From Actinomycetota bacterium (GTDB lineage Bacteria; Actinomycetota; Actinomycetes; S36-B12; UBA5976): a DNA stretch of 49,794 nt. The notes beneath the pieces were generated by a model. It saw nothing but the letters and a program-made list of their open reading frames with translations. It was not told the origin of the DNA and searched no databases. The DNA lies in NCBI GenBank assembly GCA_947448865.1, contig CANFOW010000009.1, positions 1-49,794 of the forward strand, given 5' to 3'. Position numbers and translations under genes: made by a program. Of the stretch, positions 1 through 7,374 are shown piece after piece (positions within the stretch are counted from its first letter, which is position 1; every line of letters begins with the position of its first letter).

Positions 1-876
1 GAAGTTGGCCTTGAAACAACTCTGAGACGACCTATTATCAATACGCGCGACGAGCCCCATGCTGATCCAGAGTCCTTTCGACGACTACATGTCATCGTCG
101 GAGATGCAAACATGTCGCAACGAGCGACGTATTTGAAGATGGGTACGACCTCACTTGTTTTGAGCATGATTGAAGACAATTTCCTCAATTGGGATTTGCA
201 ACTATTTGACCCAGTCCAGGCAATGCATCAAGTCAGTCATGACATTGATTTCACAACAGTGTTGGGCCTTCGCAACGGTAAAACCATTCGTGCTTTAGAA
301 ATTCAAGCAATGTACCTAGATGCAGCACAACGTTACGTCAGCGAGCATGGTATTGACGACAAGATGACACTCGATGTCGTGTCACATTGGGAGCGAATCT
401 TGGGCGCGCTTGAATCGAACAAAATGTCACTCATTAATGAAGTGGATTGGATCACGAAGTATTCAATAATCAATGGGTACCGCCAACGAGACAATGCACA
501 GTGGAATGATCCACGATTGGCCGCTGTCGATATTCAATACGCAGATTTGCGCGCAGATAAAGGGTTAGCGCGGGTTTTGCAATCAAAAGGCCGGATAGAC
601 AGTTTGTTTCCAGAAGATGCAATCCGAGCCGCTGTTGAAACACCGCCAGCTGACACTCGCGCGTATTTCCGCGGACAGTGTATGCGTCAGTTCACAAATG
701 AGATTGCAGCCGCATCTTGGGATTCTGTCATCTTTGATTTAGGGCCAGATACTGCGTTGCGCCGAATCCAAACTATTGATGCACGTGGTGGAACTAAAGC
801 ATCAACTGGTCATCTGTTTGGTAAGGATCTCAATGTTGTTGACTTTGTCAGAGAAGTGGAAAACATCTCGAGTTAG
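1..876 (+). CDS. dop: Pup deamidase/depupylase Dop, C-terminal part (5' truncated by window edge)
   Basis: The frame is open from base 1 and gives 291 residues, so about the first 200 residues of a usual 500-residue Dop are missing. The visible start reads through [14 protein letters not shown] and LHVIVGDANM, both shared with the pafA product downstream, as expected for the paired glutamine-synthetase-fold enzymes Dop and PafA. Dop removes Pup from pupylated proteins and, where Pup ends in Gln, deamidates it to Glu. The Pup here already ends in Glu, so the depupylase role is the likely one (inference). It lies immediately upstream of pup, the usual actinobacterial order. The first internal ATG is at 112 but is clearly not the real start. 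Confidence 0.93.
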   Translation, partial: EVGLETTLRRPIINTRDEPHADPESFRRLHVIVGDANMSQRATYLKMGTTSLVLSMIEDNFLNWDLQLFDPVQAMHQVSHDIDFTTVLGLRNGKTIRALEIQAMYLDAAQRYVSEHGIDDKMTLDVVSHWERILGALESNKMSLINEVDWITKYSIINGYRQRDNAQWNDPRLAAVDIQYADLRADKGLARVLQSKGRIDSLFPEDAIRAAVETPPADTRAYFRGQCMRQFTNEIAAASWDSVIFDLGPDTALRRIQTIDARGGTKASTGHLFGKDLNVVDFVREVENISS

Positions 877-879
877 CTG

Positions 880-910
880 ACTAATACCAACTGTCTCAAG
901 TGGTATTAGT
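880..910. repeat. Perfect 10-bp inverted repeat between dop and pup
   Basis: ACTAATACCA (880-889) is repeated inverted as TGGTATTAGT (901-910) around an 11-nt centre, just after the dop stop. No T-tract follows, so a classical intrinsic terminator is unlikely. The right arm ends 4 nt before a TAGGGT hexamer (915-920) that could be a -10 box for pup. The dyad would then cover the -35 region and could be an operator. An RNA hairpin that separates dop from pup expression is the alternative. Confidence 0.5.
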
Positions 911-949
911 GCCATAGGGTAGAACCACCTAACCAAGAGGAAGTGCCCA

Positions 950-1132
950 ATGTCTGAACGTGAGTTTGTCAGCAAGAGCAAGTCTCGCGCTGAGCAAGAA
1001 GAAGTCAGCATTGCGCCTGTCGTTGCAACAAACACCCAAGATGTGACTGACCTCCTGGATGAAATTGACCTTGTGCTTGAACAAAACGCTGAGGAATTCG
1101 TGAAGAGTTTCGTCCAAAAGGGTGGAGAGTAA
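950..1132 (+). CDS. pup: Prokaryotic ubiquitin-like protein Pup
   Basis: This is a 60-residue acidic protein, the usual Pup length. The N-terminal half is polar and probably disordered, and the C-terminal half is helical ([17 protein letters not shown]), the part that binds the Mpa/ARC coiled coil. It ends in GGE, so it carries the C-terminal Glu that PafA links to substrate lysines and would not need Dop deamidation. A strong AGAGGAAG ribosome site sits before the ATG. It is followed by pafA after only 10 nt. In most actinobacteria with a proteasome, prcB and prcA sit between pup and pafA; they are absent here. Confidence 0.96.
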   Translation: MSEREFVSKSKSRAEQEEVSIAPVVATNTQDVTDLLDEIDLVLEQNAEEFVKSFVQKGGE

Positions 1133-1142
1133 ACCTAATTCC

Positions 1143-2507
1143 ATGGAACGCCGAATTTTTGGAATCGAAACTGAATACGGTGTCACGTGTACTTTCAACG
1201 GTCAACGGCGCCTAACTCCTGATGAAGTAGCCCGGTACCTATTCCGCCGAGTAGTGGCATGGGGACGAAGTAGCAATGTGTTCCTCACAAATGGAGCCCG
1301 CCTCTACCTTGATGTCGGAAGTCACCCGGAATATGCGACTGCAGAATGCGATGACATTCGTGAAGTAGTGATTCAAGATCGAGCCGGAGAACGCACCGTA
1401 GAAGGTCTCGTAGCAGATGCTCAACTTCGACTTGCCGAAGAAGAAATTGAAGGCGACATCTTTCTTTTCAAGAACAACACTGATTCAGGCGGCAATTCGT
1501 ATGGTTGCCACGAGAATTATTTAATTCGTCGACGTGCTGATTATTTGGACCAGATTGAGGCGTTACTTCCTTTTCTCATTACACGGCAATTAATTTGCGG
1601 GGCTGGAAAAGTTCTCACCACACCTCGCGGCACCCTTTACGCCATTTCACAACGTGCTGATCACATGTGGGAAGGCGTATCGAGTGCAACAACTCGTTCG
1701 CGTCCCATTATTAACACGCGCGATGAACCACATGCAGATGCAGAGAACTACCGACGGCTTCATGTCATCGTGGGCGATTCCAACATGTGTGAAATGACCA
1801 CAATGGTCAAAGTTGCTTCAATGGATTTAGTGCTTCGTGCTCTCGAAGCCGGTGCACTCAAGCGTGACATGACACTTGAAAATCCGATTCGTGCCATTCG
1901 TGATGTCTCTCATGACATCACTGGAAAAGCGCTAGTAACACTTAACTCGGGTCAAACTATGACTGCTCTAGAGATCCAAATGTTTTATCTCGATCTTGTG
2001 CGCGACTACTTGCACACAAGTGGTAGCGAAATTTCTGACACGCACGTCAAGTCACTTGAACTGTGGGAGCGCACACTTCACGCTGTCGATACCCAGAACC
2101 ATTCTTTAATTGACCAAGACATTGATTGGGCGATTAAGAAGAAACTTATCGATGCCTACATGGCTAAAAATGGTCTCGAATTGGATTCACCACGCATTGC
2201 GCAAGTTGATTTGATGTATCACGATGTTTCTCGTCAGCGAGGACTATTTAACTTGCTTGAACGTAATGGCCGCGTTAACCGCATCTCAACGGACTTGGAA
2301 ATTTTCCAAGCAAAAACAATTCCGCCACAGACTACGCGCGCCAAACTTCGCGGAGATTTTATTCGTGCTGCCCAAGTTGTCGGTAAAGACATTTCCGTTG
2401 ATTGGGTTCATTTGAAAATGAATGACCAAACGCAACGCACAGTCCTCTGCAAAGACCCATTTGCGGCAATTGACGAACGGGTAGAGCGTCTTATCGAGAC
2501 GATGTAA
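1143..2507 (+). CDS. pafA: Pup--protein ligase PafA
   Basis: The 454-residue product uses ATP to join the C-terminal Glu of Pup to lysines of target proteins. The N-terminus [18 protein letters not shown] is the PafA signature. [14 protein letters not shown] follows, with the probable catalytic Asp at residue 57, and [13 protein letters not shown] lies further along. An in-frame GTG at 1122 would add seven residues and overlap pup, but the family starts at this ATG, so I chose 1143. The nearest GGAG is about 15 nt upstream, rather far. It is probably co-transcribed with pup. Length matches the usual 450-480 residues. Confidence 0.95.
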   Translation: MERRIFGIETEYGVTCTFNGQRRLTPDEVARYLFRRVVAWGRSSNVFLTNGARLYLDVGSHPEYATAECDDIREVVIQDRAGERTVEGLVADAQLRLAEEEIEGDIFLFKNNTDSGGNSYGCHENYLIRRRADYLDQIEALLPFLITRQLICGAGKVLTTPRGTLYAISQRADHMWEGVSSATTRSRPIINTRDEPHADAENYRRLHVIVGDSNMCEMTTMVKVASMDLVLRALEAGALKRDMTLENPIRAIRDVSHDITGKALVTLNSGQTMTALEIQMFYLDLVRDYLHTSGSEISDTHVKSLELWERTLHAVDTQNHSLIDQDIDWAIKKKLIDAYMAKNGLELDSPRIAQVDLMYHDVSRQRGLFNLLERNGRVNRISTDLEIFQAKTIPPQTTRAKLRGDFIRAAQVVGKDISVDWVHLKMNDQTQRTVLCKDPFAAIDERVERLIETM

Positions 2508-2583
2508 TTGCGGGTGGGCGCTAGGTTCACCTCGTTCATCTTCTATTCAGACGTTCAAAGCACTGATTACAGGTCCGAGCGAA

Positions 2584-2596
2584 TAGAATTGACGTT
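2584..2596 (+). promoter_or_regulatory. Putative -10 box of a leaderless promoter for the FKBP lipoprotein gene
   Basis: TAGAAT (2584-2589) is followed by 7 nt and the ATG at 2597, and no ribosome site precedes that ATG. Actinobacteria commonly use TANNNT boxes placed so that transcription begins at the start codon. No convincing -35 is visible. The 89-nt gap after pafA contains nothing else I can name. Confidence 0.5.
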
Positions 2597-3157
2597 ATGC
2601 GTAAAACTCTCTCACTTGTTCTGATGGCCGTAGTTCTTTCCGGCTGCACCACGGTAAAGCGTGATTCGTCCGCCACATCCGCTGCACCCATTCCAAGCGT
2701 GAGTGAGACAGCGATTGCTTCACCAGTCCCATCCGACACTCCTAGTTCCGCCGGAAAAGTAGGTCCAGCGACTGTAACGGGAGACTTGGGCGCCGAACCG
2801 ATGGTGCAGATCGACACCACAGCTGCGCCAGTGACGCAGCTGATCATTTCCGATGTAGCAGTTGGTACGGGTGCAACTGTTGGCCCAGGATCGACTGTAA
2901 CGGCTCATTACGCCGGCTATGGCGCAACCACTGGGACGCAGTTTGATAGTTCATGGCTTCGTGGCGAACCAGCGACATTCCCGTTAAACGGAGTCATCTT
3001 GGGTTGGCAACAAGGATTGCAGGGAATGCAGATCGGCGGTCGGCGAATCTTGGTCATTCCAGCGAATTTGGGATATGGCGATACACCTCCCGCAGGTAGC
3101 GGCATTCAACCTGGCGAAACACTTGTGTTTGTCGTTGACCTCGTTGATTCCAAATAG
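2597..3157 (+). CDS. FKBP-type peptidyl-prolyl isomerase, secreted lipoprotein
   Basis: The 186-residue product has a lipoprotein signal peptide: a charged start, a hydrophobic stretch and the lipobox LSGC with the lipidated Cys at residue 17. A Ser/Thr/Pro/Ala-rich linker runs to about residue 85. One FKBP domain fills the C-terminus, with the motifs GTQFDSSW, GWQQGLQGMQIGGRR and LVFVVDLVDSK. It should catalyse cis-trans isomerisation of prolyl bonds in exported proteins on the outer membrane face. The gene for Lnt, which acylates lipoproteins, lies 9 kb downstream. A second, unsecreted FKBP gene follows directly, suggesting tandem duplication. Confidence 0.9.
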   Translation: MRKTLSLVLMAVVLSGCTTVKRDSSATSAAPIPSVSETAIASPVPSDTPSSAGKVGPATVTGDLGAEPMVQIDTTAAPVTQLIISDVAVGTGATVGPGSTVTAHYAGYGATTGTQFDSSWLRGEPATFPLNGVILGWQQGLQGMQIGGRRILVIPANLGYGDTPPAGSGIQPGETLVFVVDLVDSK

Positions 3158-3203
3158 TTAGATTGCACTTTCACTTCAAAAACTGTTTCAGGAGACCCCA
3201 GAC

Positions 3204-3563
3204 ATGAACCCACCAGAAATTGAATTTCCAGAAGGCGAAGCGCCAACGGAACTCGTTATCGAAGACATCACCATTGGCGATGGTGCCGAAGCGCAACCAG
3301 GTCAAAAAGTCACAGTGCATTACCTAGGAGTGGACTTTGCAACGGGCGACCAGTTCGACTCATCATGGGATCGCGGACAGTCAATCGAGTTTCCATTGCA
3401 GGGACTTATTGCGGGTTGGCAAGACGGTATTCCAGGTATGAAGGTTGGCGGACGACGAAAGCTAACTATCCCACCGCACCTGGCTTATGGACCAAAAGGC
3501 AGTGGTGACAGACTTGCTGGATGCACACTAATTTTCGTCATTGATTTGCTCGACGTTAAATAG
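3204..3563 (+). CDS. FKBP-type peptidyl-prolyl isomerase, cytoplasmic
   Basis: This is a 119-residue single-domain FKBP without signal peptide. It shows VTVHYLGVDFATGDQFDSSWDRG, split here as VTVHYLG and DQFDSSWDRG, then GWQDGIPGMKVGGRRKL and LIFVIDLLDVK, the usual FKBP core. Together with the lipoprotein upstream it gives one isomerase on each side of the membrane. A CAGGAG ribosome site precedes the ATG. The stop codon is 2 nt from the pafB start, so it is probably co-transcribed with pafBC. The same neighbours, FKBP then pafBC then tatAC, occur in other actinobacteria. Confidence 0.94.
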   Translation: MNPPEIEFPEGEAPTELVIEDITIGDGAEAQPGQKVTVHYLGVDFATGDQFDSSWDRGQSIEFPLQGLIAGWQDGIPGMKVGGRRKLTIPPHLAYGPKGSGDRLAGCTLIFVIDLLDVK

Positions 3564-3565
3564 TT

Positions 3566-4516
3566 ATGGCCAATCTGGATGCGACTCAGCGACGGATGGA
3601 CCTCATTCTGGTCCTTCTGAATGCATCGCGCCCGATTACTCGTGAGGCGATAAGAAAGAAGATTCCGCTTTACAACCAAGATAATGATGTTGCATTTCAG
3701 AGAATGTTCGAGCGCGACAAAGACGACCTGCGCGAAATGAATATTCCGCTAGAGACTGCTCCAGTGAATATGGGCTTTGACGATGAGCAGGGCTATTTCA
3801 TTAACACAAAGCAATGGCTTCTTCCAGAAATGAATCTGACCACCCAGCAACGCATGCTGATAACTCTTGCGGCTTCCGTTTGGCAAGACCAATCAATGCA
3901 GGCTCAGGCACGTGCTGCTCTTCACAATGTCGGTGGTTCGATTCAGGACGGTGTCGCAGTCAATGCATATGTAGCAGGGCAGCAAACCAATTTGCTTGAC
4001 CTCTTAGATGCCATTACGAATGCGCGACGAGTGTCATTTTCTTACGAAGGTCTAAACAGCGATTCCGCCCAAACACGCACTGTGGATCCATGGCGAATTT
4101 TTCTCACAGCGGGATCTTGGTATCTTGCGGGATTTGATTTGGATCGCGAAGACATGCGCACATTTCGGTTAAATCGAATAGTTGGTGCTGTTACTGACAC
4201 TGGTGAGCATCGAGACAACCCGGCTCCAGACGAATTAGACACCAGAGCAATTGTTGAGAGTTGGAAAGAAAGTGCAGTGGAGTCTCGCCAAGCGGTACTT
4301 CGGGTTGCCCCAGGCAAATGTTCAAACCTTCGATTACGAGCTACGCACATCGTTCCCTATGACGATGTGGAAGAACTGACTGTGACCTACGGCTTTGAAC
4401 GCGATCTTGCCAGTGAAATCTCGAGCGTTTGCCAATTCGTCACAGTCGTTTCTCCGGATTCGTTGCGGACAGCTGTGTCATCTCTGGTTTCGAAGGCGAT
4501 GCGGGTGAGCGAATAG
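3566..4516 (+). CDS. pafB: WYL-domain transcriptional regulator PafB
   Basis: The 316-residue product has an N-terminal winged-helix region (about 1-90; RRMDLILVLLNASRPITREA) and a central WYL domain around residues 150-230 (RRVSFSYEGL, RTVDPWRI, SWYLAGFDLDRED, RTFRLNRI). PafB and PafC act as a pair that activates LexA/RecA-independent DNA-damage genes in mycobacteria, despite the historical name linking them to proteasome accessory factors. The stop codon overlaps the GTG of pafC by one base, consistent with equal synthesis of the two subunits. Confidence 0.92.
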   Translation: MANLDATQRRMDLILVLLNASRPITREAIRKKIPLYNQDNDVAFQRMFERDKDDLREMNIPLETAPVNMGFDDEQGYFINTKQWLLPEMNLTTQQRMLITLAASVWQDQSMQAQARAALHNVGGSIQDGVAVNAYVAGQQTNLLDLLDAITNARRVSFSYEGLNSDSAQTRTVDPWRIFLTAGSWYLAGFDLDREDMRTFRLNRIVGAVTDTGEHRDNPAPDELDTRAIVESWKESAVESRQAVLRVAPGKCSNLRLRATHIVPYDDVEELTVTYGFERDLASEISSVCQFVTVVSPDSLRTAVSSLVSKAMRVSE

Positions 4517-5421
4517 TGGCGCGCGACATTGAGTTGCTCATTCAAATGCTTCCATGGCTTTGCGCAAATCCAGGACGAACTGTTGCTGAAGTTGCGAAAG
4601 AATTTAATATTTCCACGCGCCAGGTTTATATGTTGCTCAACTTGTTGCGCGAAACGGGTATTGGGCTGTATTACGGCGAGCAAATCGAAATCACGATTGA
4701 AGATGATTGGATTCAAGTTAACGAGGCCTTGAATTTAGATCGACCTGCGCGAATGAATTCACTGCAAGCAACGACGCTACTTGCAGGACTTTCGTTCTTG
4801 GAACAGATGCCTGCGCTAGCAGACTCGGGTGAAGTCCGAGAGTTGATAGACAAAATTAGTGATTTACTTGCACCCGAACGAGCAGTTGATGTTGTCACAT
4901 CCACAGAAGAGCAAGAAAATATTCGTGACATTAAAAGTGCGATTGCTAACAACATGTGTGTTCGAATCAAATATGCATCGGGTACCACAACGGTTGATAG
5001 TTATCGCGTGATCGAGCCGAAGTTGCTCACAACACGTGACAATCGCACGTATGTGCGTGCGTACTGTCACGAGGCTTCAGGTCTTCGCTCGTTCAGAGCC
5101 GACCGCATAGTGACGCTAGAAGTGTTGACCCAGCCACAAAGCGTCGATGTCGAACCAAGTGCGTTTAGTGACGAGCACAACAATTGGGTTCCAGTGGAAG
5201 TCCGATTGTCTCGAGAGTTTCTGGGTGAGTTTGACCAAAGCACAATTACCAACCTTCGCGAAATTGAAGGTGCCCTGCACATGAGTGCCCGGGTAGCAAA
5301 CTTAAATTGGTTAGCAAGTATGGTCTTGAGTTCAGGCGGCGGAATCGAAATTTTAGAGCCGATTCAGGGTCGGGAACTCGTACGTGAGCTAGCAAACACG
5401 TGGTCTGCCAATAATCCATAG
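4516..5421 (+). CDS. pafC: WYL-domain transcriptional regulator PafC
   Basis: Starting at the GTG that overlaps the pafB stop gives 301 residues beginning VARDIELLIQMLPWLCANPG, which matches the family. An in-frame ATG further upstream at 4429 lies inside pafB and would add 29 unrelated residues. An HTH is visible at about residues 18-45 (TVAEVAKEFNISTRQVYMLL). A WYL domain follows (RIKYASGTTTVDSYRVIEP, TYVRAYCHEASGLRSFRADRI). It is the partner of PafB in the DNA-damage response. Confidence 0.92.
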   Translation: MARDIELLIQMLPWLCANPGRTVAEVAKEFNISTRQVYMLLNLLRETGIGLYYGEQIEITIEDDWIQVNEALNLDRPARMNSLQATTLLAGLSFLEQMPALADSGEVRELIDKISDLLAPERAVDVVTSTEEQENIRDIKSAIANNMCVRIKYASGTTTVDSYRVIEPKLLTTRDNRTYVRAYCHEASGLRSFRADRIVTLEVLTQPQSVDVEPSAFSDEHNNWVPVEVRLSREFLGEFDQSTITNLREIEGALHMSARVANLNWLASMVLSSGGGIEILEPIQGRELVRELANTWSANNP

Positions 5422-5463
5422 GACCTGTATTAGTCTTGGGTTAGATACTTTGAAGGAGTCCCC

Positions 5464-5688
5464 ATGAAGGCGTTATTTGATTCTCCCGCAGCGATCATTT
5501 TGCTCTTACTTGTCATTGTGCTTTTTGGCGCGAAACGTTTGCCAGACGCCGCACGAAGCGTTGGCCGTTCAATTCGTATCTTTAAATCAGAGCTTGATGC
5601 GCCATCGGGCACCAAGGATGCTCCGGTAAATACCGCCGGAACCATCGGCGATGCCATTGATTCGGAGAAACCACATAGCGGTAGCTGA
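5464..5688 (+). CDS. tatA: Sec-independent (twin-arginine) translocase subunit TatA
   Basis: The 74-residue product has a short periplasmic start, one membrane helix (about 8-22, [14 protein letters not shown]), the conserved [14 protein letters not shown] amphipathic hinge and a polar tail. It forms the pore-like oligomer of the Tat system that exports folded proteins. A strong AAGGAG precedes the ATG. The adjacent tatC starts one base after its stop. No tatB is seen in the window. Confidence 0.95.
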   Translation: MKALFDSPAAIILLLLVIVLFGAKRLPDAARSVGRSIRIFKSELDAPSGTKDAPVNTAGTIGDAIDSEKPHSGS

Positions 5689-5689
5689 C

Positions 5690-6481
5690 GTGACTCACGC
5701 TGGAGCGATGACTCTACGCGAGCATCTCAACGAGCTTCGAAGTCGATTAGTACGAAGCTCTCTTGCAATTCTGATTGCAACTGTTTCTGTCTGGAACCAG
5801 TATCCAAAGTTCTTTGCAATCATTCGCAAGCCTTTTGACGATATCCATGGGAACCATCCCAACGCTGTGTTGGCACTCACAGGTGTGACGAGTGGGTTTT
5901 CGCTGCAATTAAAAGTATCTGTGGCTGTTGGTTTATTAGTGTCCAGTCCCGTGTGGCTGTACCAACTCTGGAGATTTATTGCTCCTGGACTACACAATGC
6001 CGAAAAGCGTTGGGCTTATCTTTTTACCGCTGTTGCGGTACCGCTGTTTCTTTCTGGTGTTGCTTTGGCGTATCACGTCATGCCTCGAATGCTCGATGTG
6101 TTATTCCAGTTCACCCCAACTGATGTTACAAACGTGACAAATGTCGATAACTACATCAGTTTCATTCTGCAAATTACGCTATTTTTCGGAATCGGTTTTC
6201 TGCTGCCACTGGTTCTTGTCATTCTCAATTTCGCTGGAATTCTTTCCGGTCGTCGAATTTCGTTGTCATGGCGCTGGATCATCTTGGGAAGTTTCGTTTT
6301 TGGAGCGATTGCAACTCCGAACGGTGACCCACTAGGAATGACAATCGTGGCGATACCGATGATTATCTTGGCACTGATTGCTATGTCGGTTGCGCTGCTC
6401 AATGACAAACGCAGAAGCCGCAAGGCAGAAAAATCCGGAACTAACCAGTGGGATGACGCAGAAGCGTCCACAATTGACTAA
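5690..6481 (+). CDS. tatC: Sec-independent (twin-arginine) translocase subunit TatC
   Basis: The 263-residue polytopic protein shows TatC landmarks: MTLREHLNELRSRLVRS at the start, VSSPVWLYQLWRFIAPGL, and a FGIGFLLPLVLVILNFAG stretch, consistent with six membrane helices. TatC recognises the twin-arginine signal peptide. I chose GTG 5690, one base after the tatA stop. ATG 5708 is possible but has a GGAG only 2 nt away. ATG 5651 would overlap tatA by 38 nt. It is followed after 2 nt by the lipid kinase gene. Confidence 0.94.
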   Translation: MTHAGAMTLREHLNELRSRLVRSSLAILIATVSVWNQYPKFFAIIRKPFDDIHGNHPNAVLALTGVTSGFSLQLKVSVAVGLLVSSPVWLYQLWRFIAPGLHNAEKRWAYLFTAVAVPLFLSGVALAYHVMPRMLDVLFQFTPTDVTNVTNVDNYISFILQITLFFGIGFLLPLVLVILNFAGILSGRRISLSWRWIILGSFVFGAIATPNGDPLGMTIVAIPMIILALIAMSVALLNDKRRSRKAEKSGTNQWDDAEASTID

Positions 6482-6483
6482 TT

Positions 6484-7365
6484 ATGACTACCGCAATCCT
6501 CGTCAAACCAGCAGCTTGGAAAAAGGCTCGTTATCGAAAACTCCTTGATCAGTTCGTGACTGATGGTGCGCATCTGATTGCTGCTAGAAACAGTGCGGAC
6601 ATGCGTGATGAAATCCTGTCGCTGATGCAGGACAGTCCAGAGCCAGTCACAGTCGTAGCCTGCGGGGGAGATGGCACTGTTCATTTCGCAATAAATGCCT
6701 GCGTTGGATTGCCAGTGAATTTCAGTGTCGTCCCAATGGGTACGGGAAATGATTTCGCTCGCTATCTTGGTCTCAAGTCACCGGCAGATGGCATTGCTGC
6801 GCTGGCGAGTGGAAACACTCAGAGAATCGATGTCGGTGTTATCGAATTGTCTGATGGGCAACGCCGTCATTTCGCTGGGGTAGCGTCGTGTGGTTTTGAT
6901 GCGCAAGTCAATGAACGCGCTAACGGATATCGTGGACCGCAAGGCACAGCAAAATATGTTGCAGCAATATTTGGGGAGTTGCGACGTCTGCGTGCGCTGC
7001 CGCTCAAGATCCACCTAGATGATTCAGTTGTTGAGCAATTAGTCACGCTACTCGCGGTGGCAAATACCTCGTCCTATGGTGGCGGCATGAAAATTTGTCC
7101 CACTGCGATTGCGCACGATGGTGAGTTTGAAGTCACCTGTGTAGACGAGGTAACAAGGCGAGAGCTCGTCAAAGTGTTACCACGGGTCTTCACTGGCTCG
7201 CATGTGACGCATCCACTTGTTACCCAATTCCGCGGCCGAAATATTCGCGTTGCCGGAGCGCCTTTTCCGGTTTATGCCGATGGTGAACGCGTAGGAATGG
7301 GACCAGTAACAATTTCAATCCTGCCTGGGGCGCTCAACACGTGCATAGTGAGTCCTAGACCGTAG
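6484..7365 (+). CDS. Diacylglycerol/sphingosine-kinase family lipid kinase
   Basis: The 293-residue protein belongs to the DAGK catalytic family. ACGGDGTV (nucleotide-binding GGDGT at residues 61-65) and MGTGNDFAR (85-93) are intact, and the C-terminal beta-sandwich ends with the usual DGERVG segment. It probably phosphorylates diacylglycerol or a related lipid and so recycles lipid precursors. The exact substrate cannot be read from sequence. It starts 2 nt after tatC without a clear ribosome site, suggesting translational coupling. In several actinobacteria a gene of this family occupies the same place between tatC and the helY helicase. Confidence 0.88.
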   Translation: MTTAILVKPAAWKKARYRKLLDQFVTDGAHLIAARNSADMRDEILSLMQDSPEPVTVVACGGDGTVHFAINACVGLPVNFSVVPMGTGNDFARYLGLKSPADGIAALASGNTQRIDVGVIELSDGQRRHFAGVASCGFDAQVNERANGYRGPQGTAKYVAAIFGELRRLRALPLKIHLDDSVVEQLVTLLAVANTSSYGGGMKICPTAIAHDGEFEVTCVDEVTRRELVKVLPRVFTGSHVTHPLVTQFRGRNIRVAGAPFPVYADGERVGMGPVTISILPGALNTCIVSPRP

Positions 7366-7374
7366 GGTTATGTC
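7363..7374 (+). promoter_or_regulatory. Putative leaderless -10 box before helY
   Basis: TAGGGT (7363-7368) begins on the stop codon of the lipid kinase gene and lies 6 nt before the helY ATG, which lacks a ribosome site. This spacing fits a leaderless start. No good -35 is seen, so readthrough from upstream may be equally important. Confidence 0.35.

Noticed and set aside
880-910. Intrinsic terminator of dop
   Set aside because: The stem is good but no T-tract follows in either direction; kept as an inverted repeat.
1122-1142. GTG 1122 as the pafA start
   Set aside because: The family begins at MERRIFGIE, and the GTG lacks a ribosome site and overlaps pup.
2536-2847. Minus-strand open frame opposite the FKBP lipoprotein gene, and similar antisense frames across the window
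   Set aside because: They follow codon structure of the real gene on the other strand and show no family features or ribosome sites.
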